From Bacillota bacterium (GTDB lineage: Bacteria; Bacillota; Bacilli; Paenibacillales; Paenibacillaceae): 64,000 nt of DNA. This document shows, piece after piece, positions 25,564 through 33,484 of the stretch (the stretch's first letter is position 1; each line of letters begins with the position of its first letter). A program made the position numbers and the translations under genes. The notes beneath the pieces are model-generated. The model had not been told where the DNA came from, did not search any database, and was given only the letters and a program-made list of their open reading frames with translations. Location: positions 11,674 through 75,673 of the forward strand of contig JAEWJS010000127.1 in assembly GCA_023386495.1 (NCBI GenBank), read 5' to 3'.

Positions 25564-25577
25564 CCTAACATGTTAGG
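25564..25577. promoter_or_regulatory. 14-bp palindrome overlapping the rsfA ribosome-binding site
   Basis: CCTAACATGTTAGG is a perfect palindrome whose last bases form part of the AGGAGG of rsfA. It could be a repressor site or occlude translation. No matching second site was noticed nearby. Confidence 0.35.
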
Positions 25578-25746
25578 CGCTTACTTTATCACTATGCTCT
25601 TGGTAGAGTTCATAGAATCTATCGGATACTAAAATGTATATCCATTTTTCGCAAGGCTCATACATCCTAGCGGGCAATAGCGGGCATACTGAACGATATG
25701 AACGGCAGGAACGTCAAAAAGTTTGCCATTTCGTCACGTATTCAGG

Positions 25747-25776
25747 TTTACATCGGGCAAGCCGTAACGTTATAAT
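25747..25776 (+). promoter_or_regulatory. Sigma-A promoter for the DUF2626 gene
   Basis: TTTACA (25747-25752), 18 nt, TATAAT (25771-25776). The start codon is about 47 nt downstream of the -10 box. Confidence 0.75.
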
Positions 25777-25822
25777 GGTCTGTAGAAAAATGGAGCAGTG
25801 GCTGCGAGAGGGGGATGGATTC

Positions 25823-26059
25823 ATGGCACGTATGTTTCGGGTACTCGGCTTTTGGACGTTGGTAATCGCATTGATGGCATTCGCGGGACACATGATCGAG
25901 ATGTCATTACTGTTCTTCTTCCAAACCGCCGTGTTCGTCCTGTTGGGATACTTAAACTTCTCCGAACGCACCTACATACTAATGTTCTGGGGATATATGA
26001 TCCTTTCGTTTTTGGGGTTCACCTATTGGACGGTTTTCGAGATGGGGCTTCCATTCTAA
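25823..26059 (+). CDS. DUF2626 small membrane protein (YqgY-like)
   Basis: The 78-aa product MARMFRVLGFWTLVIALMAFAG... has three probable membrane helices and the family segments GYLNFSERTYILMFWGYM and FTYWTVFEM. I recognise it as DUF2626, conserved in Bacillales with no known function. The ATG at 25823 is preceded by GAGAGGGGGAT; upstream in-frame ATGs lie inside the promoter region. A strong promoter and terminator flank it, so it is a single-gene unit. Confidence 0.85.
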   Translation: MARMFRVLGFWTLVIALMAFAGHMIEMSLLFFFQTAVFVLLGYLNFSERTYILMFWGYMILSFLGFTYWTVFEMGLPF

Positions 26060-26084
26060 GAAACACGCATTGTACGCGAATACG

Positions 26085-26116
26085 AACAGCCGCGCTGAAC
26101 CAGCGCGGCTGTTTTT
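26085..26116 (+). terminator. Terminator after the DUF2626 gene
   Basis: AACAGCCGCGCTG-AAC-CAGCGCGGCTGTTTTT: a 13-bp perfect stem with a T-run. It may also serve the convergent methyltransferase gene. Confidence 0.9.
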
Positions 26117-26135
26117 CGTATGTAGCTCGCATGGC

Positions 26136-27308
26136 TCATGCCTGCGGCTTGCTGAGCACAAGCACCTTGAACAGCTCGCTCATACCGTCGCTTAGCAGCA
26201 GCTGGCGGATCGCGCGATTGCGCTTGGCCGCTTCGCTGAACGGATTCGGGTCATGATGCGCCTGCAGCAGCTCCAGCACGCCATGATCGACGAGATAACG
26301 CTTCTGCGTGCCGTAATATACCGTCTCCCAGCCCTCTTCCGCAGCTGCTGCGCGAATGGCGGTGAAGTTCACGTGCGCGGTCATATCCTGTTCGCCGGGA
26401 TGCAAGTAAGGATTATCATGCGCTTGGTGCTTGTAATAGCAGAGCAGCGTCCCCCTCATCCGATGGCCGGCGAACAATTCCTGCGCTTCATCCCCGTAAT
26501 CGATCAAGACGATTGTCCCGCCGGGAACCAGCCGGCAGGTCTGCCGCAGCCATTCGAGCGCAGCAGCGCGCCACTCGCCCTCTTGACCTTCCCGCAGCTT
26601 CAAGCCGATCTCCTCGCTGCTCGCTCTGCGCTCGTCCTCGTCGCTAAGCGGCAAGTAACAATCGCACAGCAGCCCGGTCTCTTCATCGTAAGCGGTGCCG
26701 ATCTCCCATAACGATCCGCCGCGGCGAATCAGCCTGCGCACGGGAAATGCGTCGAGCAACTCGTTGGCCAGCACGACGGCAGGCCGTCCCCCTTCACGCA
26801 GCCGTTCTTCTGCCTCTTCGGGAGACAGGCATTCCACCACAGGCGAGGCGAAGCCTGCTTCGCGCGCAGCTGCCTCGGCCGTCCGCCGATGCTCAGGATG
26901 TCCATCGACCATCCGATAGCGGATGGCTTCCGCTTGCTCCGACACGCGACTCCGCCACCTGGCAAGCAGCTGCAGACCGAGACGGCCCGTGCCGGCTCCC
27001 CATTCGTACATCGGCCCTTCTTCGTTCGGCAGCGCCCCCTTCAGCAGCAAATCATCTGCCAAGACGTCGCCTAGCACAGAACCGATCGAGGCGCTCGTGT
27101 AGAAGTCGCCGTCCTTGCCGACGCGCGCACGCCCGCTCTTGTAATAGCCGTGCTCCTCGTCATAGAGGCAGTAGGCCATATAGCGGTCAAAAGGAATGCC
27201 ATAGATCGGTTCGTCCTTCCGGCCTCGGACAGCCAGCACTCCCATACGTCCTTCCGAAGCGATTAGCTCGCGTATTCGCGGTATCCATGCTGCATTGTTC
27301 TGTTCCAT
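26136..27308 (-). CDS. MidA/NDUFAF7-family SAM-dependent methyltransferase
   Basis: The 390-aa protein belongs to the family related to mitochondrial NDUFAF7 (protein arginine methyltransferase of complex I) and Dictyostelium MidA. Visible signatures are IPFDRYMAYCLYDEEHGYY, DGDFYTSASIGSVLGDVLA, the SAM-binding MYEWGAGTGRLGLQLL, and IVLIDYGDEAQELFAGHRMRGTLLCY (in part). The bacterial substrate is unknown. It diverges from the plus-strand coiled-coil gene and converges on the DUF2626 gene. Confidence 0.85.
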   Translation of the reverse strand: MEQNNAAWIPRIRELIASEGRMGVLAVRGRKDEPIYGIPFDRYMAYCLYDEEHGYYKSGRARVGKDGDFYTSASIGSVLGDVLADDLLLKGALPNEEGPMYEWGAGTGRLGLQLLARWRSRVSEQAEAIRYRMVDGHPEHRRTAEAAAREAGFASPVVECLSPEEAEERLREGGRPAVVLANELLDAFPVRRLIRRGGSLWEIGTAYDEETGLLCDCYLPLSDEDERRASSEEIGLKLREGQEGEWRAAALEWLRQTCRLVPGGTIVLIDYGDEAQELFAGHRMRGTLLCYYKHQAHDNPYLHPGEQDMTAHVNFTAIRAAAAEEGWETVYYGTQKRYLVDHGVLELLQAHHDPNPFSEAAKRNRAIRQLLLSDGMSELFKVLVLSKPQA

Positions 27309-27333
27309 GTAATGCCTCCGTCAATGAAGTAAA

Positions 27334-27363
27334 AGGACAAATCATCCCGCTAACGATTATAAT
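27334..27363 (+). promoter_or_regulatory. Possible sigma-A promoter for the coiled-coil gene
   Basis: AGGACA (27334-27339), 18 nt, TATAAT (27358-27363). The -10 box is perfect, the -35 box matches four of six. The start codon is about 60 nt downstream. Confidence 0.45.
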
Positions 27364-27423
27364 AGGACTGATGCTTGCATACATTGTTCCTAGTTCTTGC
27401 CTATCGGCTGAGGAGGTGCCCGC

Positions 27424-28527
27424 ATGCCGCCGCGCGCATGGTTATCCGTTATCTGCATCGCAGCCCTGCTCATGTGGCTCGCGCCGCCGTCTGTCATGGT
27501 CGCCGAGATCGGCAGCGCCGTTAGCGAAGACGAAGAGCTTCGCCTCCTGCTGGAGAAGAGCCTATCGATTACGGAGATCGATAAGGAGATTAGCCGAATC
27601 GCTGCGCAGCGCGAGGTGATGGCCGCCCAGATCGGTGAGGCCGGCCTGCTGATCGAAGCCGCTTCGCGGGATGTCGAGCGGCATCGCGAGCAGGCTGGCC
27701 GCGTGCTGCGGGCTTATTATACCGGCGAACGCGATCTGCTCCTCGGCGCGCTTATCTCGTTCGACAGCGTGCGGGATTTGCTCGCGATGCTCGATTATTA
27801 TGAAGTCATTGTGTCGCATGACAAGCATACCTTGGACAATTACAGGAAGCAACAGCAGTCGCTTGTTCAGCAGCAGGACGTGCTGATCAAGGACGAGCAG
27901 CGGCTCGCCGAGATCGAACAGAGCCTGCTGACGCAGCGAGAACGGCTCGTGAAGCTGCAGGCCGAAGTCGACGGCGCCTTGGCAAGCAGCGGCGACGAGG
28001 CAAGGCTTCGGCTATTGATTGAAGAGATGCTCCTCTATTGGCAGAATACCGGCCTGGTTGAAGTGAAACGCTATTTCCGTGCGCTGGGCAAGGCGATGAC
28101 CGAGCTGCCCGCATGGCTGAGCGGCAACAAGCGGCTGCTGGAGATCGACGGCTTCAACTATACGCTTCGGCTGCCTGCGGAAGAGCTGAACGGTTTTCTG
28201 CGCGAGCAGGACCCGTTGTTCGAACAATTCGAATTCCGATTCGATAACGGATTCATCATTGCGCATGGTCGCAGGGAAGGCGTGGAAGTCGACGTTACGG
28301 GCCGCTACACGATCGAGGATGAACCGAAGCATGCGATTCGCTTCCATACCGAAGTATTGAAGTTCAACGGTCTGGAGCTGCCGGATACGACGCGGCGCGC
28401 ATTGGAGAAGGAATTCGACCTCAACTTCTATCCGCAGATGCTCGTACCGTTCGTCCGCGCGACCGCGGTGGAGATCGAAGGCGGCGAATTGGTCGTCAAG
28501 CTTCGCGTCGAGCTGTCCAAACGATAA
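27424..28527 (+). CDS. Exported coiled-coil protein, function unknown
   Basis: The 367-aa product has a signal peptide or anchor (about residues 5-26), then two coiled-coil stretches (about 37-95 and 130-180) of the kind seen in PcsB/RipA-type N-terminal domains, including RVLRAYYTGERDLLLGALIS. A globular C-terminal domain of about 140 residues (from roughly 215) is beta-rich, with FDNGFIIAHGRREGVEVDVTG. No peptidase motif such as NlpC/P60 or LytM is visible. GAGGAGGTG lies 6 nt before the ATG. It probably acts outside the membrane; a role in envelope regulation is only a guess. Confidence 0.7.
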   Translation: MPPRAWLSVICIAALLMWLAPPSVMVAEIGSAVSEDEELRLLLEKSLSITEIDKEISRIAAQREVMAAQIGEAGLLIEAASRDVERHREQAGRVLRAYYTGERDLLLGALISFDSVRDLLAMLDYYEVIVSHDKHTLDNYRKQQQSLVQQQDVLIKDEQRLAEIEQSLLTQRERLVKLQAEVDGALASSGDEARLRLLIEEMLLYWQNTGLVEVKRYFRALGKAMTELPAWLSGNKRLLEIDGFNYTLRLPAEELNGFLREQDPLFEQFEFRFDNGFIIAHGRREGVEVDVTGRYTIEDEPKHAIRFHTEVLKFNGLELPDTTRRALEKEFDLNFYPQMLVPFVRATAVEIEGGELVVKLRVELSKR

Positions 28528-28561
28528 AATCATCCATAAAGCGAAGGGAGTTCATTGTTCC

Positions 28562-29071
28562 ATGTTCCAGACCGTAACTGCGTTAGCTATCACAATGAAG
28601 GAAGGCATGCAGCCCGGCTATTACGCGCAGATCATTAAGAAGCTGGCCGATACCGAAGCGCTGCTCGACCGGGATCGCACCATGCTCTTCATCAAGCCGG
28701 AGGGCCGTGCCATCGTCACGGCCGTCCTGGATCATTACGGCGTCACGTACGAAGACAGCGACTGGCTGCACCTGGGCCAGATCGAGGACGGCTGGACGCC
28801 TACAAGGCTCTGGAGCGACTACGGGATCGAGACGCGCTCCAGCGCCTTATTCCTGGACCGCTCCCTCGCCGCGCTCGTCTCCTTCGAATCGGACAAGCCC
28901 GATTCAGAACCCTCCCAAGCCGAGCAACAGCTCGAAGAGCATGCGATCGCAATTCTGCAAATGTCCCACAACAGTCGCTGTATATTCGCTATTGACCGCC
29001 AGCTCCTAGAGCTGGCCCAGGGCATAGCGAAGGCTTATCACTGTGCAGTTGTTTACAACTGCGAGCGATAA
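28562..29071 (+). CDS. Hypothetical protein, 169 aa
   Basis: I do not recognise this protein. It has no signal peptide or membrane helix. It is rich in acidic residues in the middle (SDKPDSEPSQAEQQLEE) and has an alternating alpha/beta look, with a C-terminal segment AIDRQLLELAQGIAKAYHCAVVYNC. It lies 34 bp after the coiled-coil gene, with GAAGGGAG 11 nt before the ATG, so the two are probably co-transcribed. Codon use resembles the neighbours. After it come weak hairpins and copy D of the dispersed element. Confidence 0.7.
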   Translation: MFQTVTALAITMKEGMQPGYYAQIIKKLADTEALLDRDRTMLFIKPEGRAIVTAVLDHYGVTYEDSDWLHLGQIEDGWTPTRLWSDYGIETRSSALFLDRSLAALVSFESDKPDSEPSQAEQQLEEHAIAILQMSHNSRCIFAIDRQLLELAQGIAKAYHCAVVYNCER

Positions 29072-29128
29072 GCCTATCGCGATTCGCTTTTAAAAGCCAC
29101 TCACGTTAAGCCACAACGTGATTCTCAG

Positions 29129-29278
29129 GTAGAATTGTCAGCGCCGAGAAGGTTGGACGATAGTAGCAATTGAGGAGCGGAATGTAGTCAAAACTACATG
29201 AGCACCGGAAAGTGCGCTAGCGTTCAAGATTCGACGCCGACTAAGCTACGAAGCCCTACTTCGCGATCACAATTCTAC
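29129..29278 (+). repeat. Dispersed structured element, copy D
   Basis: The core 29135-29272 is flanked by GTAGAA and TTCTAC, a perfect six-base complement that extends the end motif TTGT...ACAA to ten paired bases. The internal hairpin is the longest of the family, ATGTAGT-CAAA-ACTACAT, and a second hairpin CGAAG-CCCTA-CTTCG lies near the 3' end. It sits between two convergent genes, and the stop codon of ylaK (complement of 29275-29277) lies inside the flanking arm. Confidence 0.88.
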
Positions 29279-30606
29279 AACAGGTCGGCGGCTAGTTGGG
29301 CTAGCTTGGAGCGCTCCCCTTTCTCCAGCGTAACATGGCCGCTGAGGCTTTCCCCCTTGAACCGCTCCACGATATACGTCAACCCGTTGCTTACCGAGTC
29401 GAGATACGGATGGTCGATCTGCTCCGGATCGCCGAGCAGCACGATTTTGCTCCCCTCGCCTACCCGCGACACGATCGTCTTCACCTCATGCTTGGATAAA
29501 TTCTGGGCCTCGTCGATGATGATGAATTGCCCCGGTATCGACCGTCCGCGAATGTAGGTCAGCGCCTCTACCTGGATGCTTCCGAGCCCCATCAGGATTT
29601 TATCGATATCGCCCGACTTCTTCGTATCGAATAGATACTCCAGGTTATCGTAGATCGGCTGCATCCACGGGCGCAGCTTCTCGTCCTTCTCGCCGGGCAA
29701 GTAGCCGATATCCTTACCCATCGGCACGACCGGCCTCGCGATCAGGAGCTTCTTATATTTATGCTCGTCTTCCACCTTGAGCAGCGCTGCCGCAAGCGCC
29801 AGCAGCGTCTTGCCGGTGCCTGCCTTGCCGGTCAGCGTCACGAGCGGGATGTCGTCGCTGAGCAGCAGCTCCAGTGCCATGCGCTGCTGCGCGTTGCGTG
29901 CCGTAATGCCCCATACCGGATCATTGCTGATGAAGAGCGGCTCGAGCTTCATGCCGTCGACGCTCACCTTGAGCAAGGCGGACTTGGACGTCCCCATCTC
30001 GTCGCGCAGGATAACGAATTCATTCGGCTGCAGCCTCACGTTCACCGGCAGCGACTTTACGCTAAGGAAGCGGTACGTATAGAATTCGTCGATGACGGAC
30101 GGGTGGACGTGCAGGTTCATGTAGCCCGTGTATATGTCGTTCTCCGCTACCGTGCGATCGGACAAGTAATCCTGTGCCGGCAGACCGAACACATCCGCCT
30201 TCACCCTGACCAGTACGTCCTTGCTCACCAGCACAACCCGCTTCGGCTCCTCTTTCTCCTGCTCTTCCAAATGATAATTCAGCGCTACCGCGAGAATCCG
30301 GTTGTCGTTCGTCATCTCGACGAACAGCTCCTGCACGCGCAAGAAACTTCGATGGTTCAACTCTACCTTGAGTAATCCGCCCCCTTCAAGCGGGATGCCC
30401 TCATGCAGATGCCCTTGATCCCTCATGCCGTCCATCAAGCGCGAGATCTGTCTCGCATTCCGGCCGAGCTCGTCGGCTAGACGTTTCTTGGAATCGATCT
30501 CTTCCAACACCACGGCAGGAATGATGACCTCATTATCCTGGAACGCGAAGATAGCCTGCGGGTCGTGGAGCAGCACGTTGGTGTCGAGCACGAATATTTT
30601 TTTCAT
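29275..30606 (-). CDS. ylaK: PIN domain-PhoH ATPase fusion protein YlaK
   Basis: This 443-aa protein combines an N-terminal PIN nuclease domain (MKKIFVLDTNVLLHDP, with acidic residues such as DSKKRLADELGRNARQ, to about residue 140) with a C-terminal PhoH ATPase domain (Walker A LTGKAGTGKTLLALA, Walker B QFIIIDEAQNLSKHEVK). PIN-PhoH proteins are RNA helicase/nucleases in the cases studied. The start at 30606 has GGAGG about 10 nt upstream; an upstream frame is open but lacks a site. It diverges from ylaJ as in the B. subtilis yla cluster. Confidence 0.93.
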   Translation of the reverse strand: MKKIFVLDTNVLLHDPQAIFAFQDNEVIIPAVVLEEIDSKKRLADELGRNARQISRLMDGMRDQGHLHEGIPLEGGGLLKVELNHRSFLRVQELFVEMTNDNRILAVALNYHLEEQEKEEPKRVVLVSKDVLVRVKADVFGLPAQDYLSDRTVAENDIYTGYMNLHVHPSVIDEFYTYRFLSVKSLPVNVRLQPNEFVILRDEMGTSKSALLKVSVDGMKLEPLFISNDPVWGITARNAQQRMALELLLSDDIPLVTLTGKAGTGKTLLALAAALLKVEDEHKYKKLLIARPVVPMGKDIGYLPGEKDEKLRPWMQPIYDNLEYLFDTKKSGDIDKILMGLGSIQVEALTYIRGRSIPGQFIIIDEAQNLSKHEVKTIVSRVGEGSKIVLLGDPEQIDHPYLDSVSNGLTYIVERFKGESLSGHVTLEKGERSKLAQLAADLL

Positions 30607-30627
30607 CGTGGAAACCTCCCGGCGTCG

Positions 30628-30656
30628 GAATATTCGGTTGGGCTGCGTACATAGCA
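30628..30656 (+). promoter_or_regulatory. Possible sigma-G-type promoter for ylaJ
   Basis: GAATA (30628-30632), 17 nt, CATAGCA (30650-30656), close to the sigma-F/G pattern GHATR-N17/18-CATNNTA with one mismatch in the -10. It lies about 62 nt before the lipoprotein start. Forespore expression would fit the family. Confidence 0.35.
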
Positions 30657-30718
30657 AGAGTGTGGTGCGGGTACACTAAGGCCGACATTCATAATGATGG
30701 ATGAAAGGATGAGCACAC

Positions 30719-31279
30719 ATGTCGAAATGGATCGTATGGGCATTGGCAGCGCTGCTGCTCGCAGGATGCGCCAGCAACGCGAATCGTAACGATACATCAC
30801 CCTCTCCCCAGAATAATCAGGGCATTACCGCGAAGCAGCAGCGCGTGGAGAAGAAAGAAATCCGCAATCCCGATAAGGTCGAGGCACGACTGGAGAAGCT
30901 CGCAGCCGGCGTTCCCGGCGTCCGCTCTGCCCGATGCGTCGTACTGGGCAACACGGCGATCGTAGGCATCGATGTCGAAGAGAATCTCGAGCGTTCAAGA
31001 GTTGGCACGATCAAATATTCAGTGGCTGAAGCGTTCCGCAAAGACCCTTACGGCGCGGATGCGTTCGTTACGGCGGATATGGACCTCGCGGCACGGATCG
31101 CCGAGATTCGCTCCGATATCGACAATGGCCGGCCGATTGCAGGCTTCGCGGAGGAACTCGCCGACATTATCGGACGCATTGTGCCGCAGATGCCGCGGGA
31201 TACCGAGCCTGAGCAGGACTCGGAAGTCCAGAACCAAGGCGCGAAGCTGCGGCCGAGCACGCATAACAAGTCCAATTAA
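30719..31279 (+). CDS. ylaJ: YhcN/YlaJ-family sporulation lipoprotein
   Basis: The 186-aa product has a lipoprotein signal (MSKWIVWALAALLLAGCAS, lipidated Cys17) and a YhcN/YlaJ domain with VEARLEKLAAGVPGVRSARCVVLGNTAIVGIDV (in part), VAEAFRKDPYGADAFVTADMDLAARI (in part) and an ELADIIGRIVPQMPRD tail. The family is found in spores; its role in spore germination or envelope is not settled. GAAAGGATG precedes the ATG. The C-terminal 20 residues are low-complexity. Confidence 0.88.
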   Translation: MSKWIVWALAALLLAGCASNANRNDTSPSPQNNQGITAKQQRVEKKEIRNPDKVEARLEKLAAGVPGVRSARCVVLGNTAIVGIDVEENLERSRVGTIKYSVAEAFRKDPYGADAFVTADMDLAARIAEIRSDIDNGRPIAGFAEELADIIGRIVPQMPRDTEPEQDSEVQNQGAKLRPSTHNKSN

Positions 31280-31283
31280 ACGC

Positions 31284-31316
31284 AAAAAGCCTAGTGATAG
31301 CATCACTAGGCTTTCT
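31284..31316 (+). terminator. Bidirectional terminator between ylaJ and the FMN-binding gene
   Basis: AAAGCCTAGTGAT-AGC-ATCACTAGGCTTT is a 13-bp perfect stem. It has a T-rich tail on the plus strand (CTTTCTTC) and five T on the minus strand, and it overlaps the stop codon of the convergent gene. Confidence 0.85.
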
Positions 31317-31758
31317 TCATGGCGGCAAACACTTGGCCGTCCAGCTTCGCGGCGGCGCGTTTGTCGTACGTTTTCTCATACTCCGGTACGATGGACAAGC
31401 GTGCGCCATAGAACATGGCATCGCGTACGGCGCGAATCTCGATGTCGAAACATACGAGCTTGAACGGCACTTCCTCCAGCGCGTCGGTGACAAGCGCAGC
31501 TTGACCATAGACGGCATGGACGGAGCCTTCCGCGAAGATCGTCACGGTCGCTTCCGCATTCGCCGTTAAGTTCGCGACGAGCCGGGATCGGCCGTCGATC
31601 GCAAAGCGCAGCCGGCCGTTGTCGACCGCATACACCCATGAGATCGCATTCGAGGTCGGCGAGCCGCTCTCGGCATCGATCGTGTGCAGAATAACGAACG
31701 TCTCGTCCTGCAGCTGCCGGAATAGAGCATCGGATAGTGTCGTGATCGGTTCGGTCAT
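31306..31758 (-). CDS. Pyridoxamine 5'-phosphate oxidase-like FMN-binding protein (YlaL-like)
   Basis: The 150-aa protein has a split-barrel FMN-binding fold: an N-terminal strand pair ETFVILHTIDAESGSPTSNAISWVYAVDNGRLRFAID (in part), then SRLVANLTANAEATVTIF. The exact cofactor and substrate are not predictable; many relatives bind FMN or F420. Position near ylaJ/ylaK matches B. subtilis ylaL. The start at 31758 (MTEPI) is 9 nt from AAGGAGG; the ATG two codons earlier is too close. Confidence 0.75.
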   Translation of the reverse strand: MTEPITTLSDALFRQLQDETFVILHTIDAESGSPTSNAISWVYAVDNGRLRFAIDGRSRLVANLTANAEATVTIFAEGSVHAVYGQAALVTDALEEVPFKLVCFDIEIRAVRDAMFYGARLSIVPEYEKTYDKRAAAKLDGQVFAAMKKA

Positions 31759-31839
31759 CCGCATGACCTCCTTGAGAACGTTGAGTCGAGCTTTACATCC
31801 CCATTATAGCATAGCCAATTCTGATGTACCACCCGGCGC

Positions 31840-32874
31840 TTACTCCGTCATCTTCGCCTTCAGCGCAGCCTTCGCCTCAGCCAGCTTCGCGTCGTCCAGA
31901 TAGACGTACGGGCTGCGCCACGTACCTTCGAGCGGGATGAATTGGATGCCGCTACGGTCGATCCCGAAGTAGGTCATCATCATGTTCTCGATTTCTTTCG
32001 CCGGCATGTCCATCTCCATGTTGTTGCCGACGGCTTCGATTACCTTGCCGAGCTTGGAGACGCCGCCGAGCGATTTCATCCGGTCCGTGAGCGCGCCGAG
32101 CACCTCGCTCTGCCGCGCATTGCGTTCGAAGTCGCTGGACTCGTCCGTACCGGCGTTCGACTTGCGGTAGCGGACAAAATCGAGCGTCTGGCCGCCGTCA
32201 AGCTTTTGGAAACCTGCTGTCAGATTAATGTTCGTGCCGTCCGCATTATCGACATAACGCATATCCATGTCGACATTCACTTCGACGCCGCCGAGGGCGT
32301 CGACAACGTCGCGGAAGCCTTGGAAGTTCACGATCGTCGTATAAGCGACAGGAATATCGAAAAATTGACCGAACAGTTCCTTCATGTCGCCCCGCGCCTC
32401 GGACTCGGCTGCGAAGCCTTCGAGTCCTTCCTCGCGGGCGGAACCTAGGAACCGCGCATAGTAGCTGTTCGCCTTGCGCGTACGATAGCCGTCAAGTTCA
32501 ATTCGCGTATCCCGCGGAATCGATACGACTACGGCGGACTTCGTCGCCGGGTTGAATGCGGCGACCATCATCACGTCCGTATTCATGCCGCCGGTCTTCA
32601 CGCGCGTATCCACGCCCATCAGCAGCATCGCGAACGGCTTGACCTTCACCGATTCCGTCTTCGGAACGACGGTTATTTCGCCGTTATCGTTGTCCGTGCT
32701 AATGACTTGGATCGCATCCTTCGTCTCCAGGAAAAGATAGCCCAAGAATAAGGCTGCTGCAAGCAATATAAGGAAGAAGACGAGGAAGAAGAATCTGCCC
32801 CACCGGAAACCGCGCTTCTTCTTCGGCTGTTTCTTGTGTGCGGCAGACCGGGACGTCTGTGTATCTGAGCTCAT
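31840..32874 (-). CDS. LytR-CpsA-Psr (LCP) family ligase
   Basis: LCP proteins transfer lipid-linked anionic polymers such as teichoic acids to peptidoglycan outside the membrane. The 344-aa protein has a basic tail (KKQPKKKRGFRWGR), one membrane helix (about 29-50) and the LCP domain with MLLMGVDTR, VVSIPRDTRIELDGYRTRKANSYYA (in part), VVDALGGVEVNVDMDMRYVD (in part) and LDFVRYRKSNAGTDESSDFERNARQ (in part); the conserved arginines and aspartates for pyrophosphate binding are present. It lies 8 bp after the 91-aa gene. Confidence 0.92.
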   Translation of the reverse strand: MSSDTQTSRSAAHKKQPKKKRGFRWGRFFFLVFFLILLAAALFLGYLFLETKDAIQVISTDNDNGEITVVPKTESVKVKPFAMLLMGVDTRVKTGGMNTDVMMVAAFNPATKSAVVVSIPRDTRIELDGYRTRKANSYYARFLGSAREEGLEGFAAESEARGDMKELFGQFFDIPVAYTTIVNFQGFRDVVDALGGVEVNVDMDMRYVDNADGTNINLTAGFQKLDGGQTLDFVRYRKSNAGTDESSDFERNARQSEVLGALTDRMKSLGGVSKLGKVIEAVGNNMEMDMPAKEIENMMMTYFGIDRSGIQFIPLEGTWRSPYVYLDDAKLAEAKAALKAKMTE

Positions 32875-32882
32875 GCTCTCAC

Positions 32883-33158
32883 CTATTCATTGTATTTCGG
32901 ATTGGATGCAATATCGGTCAAGAGCTGTTCCCCCGCTTCGCGCGGATAGAACTGCTTCTTGACCCGTCCTTCCCGTTCGTAACGCACGTGAATCATCGTC
33001 TCGTCCGTCGTCTCGATGGCAATGCTCGTTACGCCGTGATCCTCCGTCAGCATCTGCAGGAAGAAGTCGCGGGTCTCCGCCGCCGCATTGTCATCGGGAC
33101 GGGCATCGGCTACGATCTGAATCTGCAGCCAGTTGAATAAGGCATCGTCGAATCGCAT
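32883..33158 (-). CDS. Hypothetical protein, 91 aa
   Basis: The start at 33158 (MRFDDALFNWLQ) has AAGGAGGGG 6 nt upstream; the frame stays open further upstream only as a shadow of ylaH. The product is soluble and acidic/basic mixed, with a central TSIAIETTDETMIHVRYEREG strand pair (in part) and a C-terminal YPREAGEQLLTDIASNP. I do not recognise a family. It is packed tightly between ylaH (2 bp) and the LCP gene (8 bp), which supports that it is real. Confidence 0.75.
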   Translation of the reverse strand: MRFDDALFNWLQIQIVADARPDDNAAAETRDFFLQMLTEDHGVTSIAIETTDETMIHVRYEREGRVKKQFYPREAGEQLLTDIASNPKYNE

Positions 33159-33160
33159 CC

Positions 33161-33463
33161 TTACCCCTCCTTCTGCTCGCCGGACTGCGCGGAAGAACCG
33201 CCCTTCCACTTGTCGTACAGCTGGCGTCCGCGCAGCATGAGCATCATCGCGACCGCGACGGCCATGCATTGAATGATCGGCAGCTTGTCGACCTGCAGGA
33301 TGGTCAGGATGAAGCTGCCGAACGCGATCAAGAGATAGACAAGAATCTCCTTCAGGATCGGCAGCCGCTGCTGCGCGCGGAACACTTTGTTGAAGATGTA
33401 AATTGTGAAGCCCAAGATCAGGAAATACGATACGAGCATATGCTCGCTGAGCCAGTTCTGCAA
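33161..33463 (-). CDS. ylaH: YlaH-like membrane protein
   Basis: The 100-aa protein has three probable membrane helices (about 8-24, 36-58 and 62-78) and a hydrophilic Gly/Ser/Gln/Lys tail. It matches my memory of YlaH-like proteins, unknown in function, located directly after typA (ylaG) in B. subtilis. The same order is seen here. Confidence 0.82.
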   Translation of the reverse strand: MQNWLSEHMLVSYFLILGFTIYIFNKVFRAQQRLPILKEILVYLLIAFGSFILTILQVDKLPIIQCMAVAVAMMLMLRGRQLYDKWKGGSSAQSGEQKEG

Positions 33464-33484
33464 CGTTCGTAACCTCCCTGTCGA

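Noticed and set aside
29198..29557. Plus-strand frame MSTGKCASVQDS... from copy D
   Set aside because: It is a reading of the repeat element that then runs antisense into ylaK; other copies do not keep the frame.
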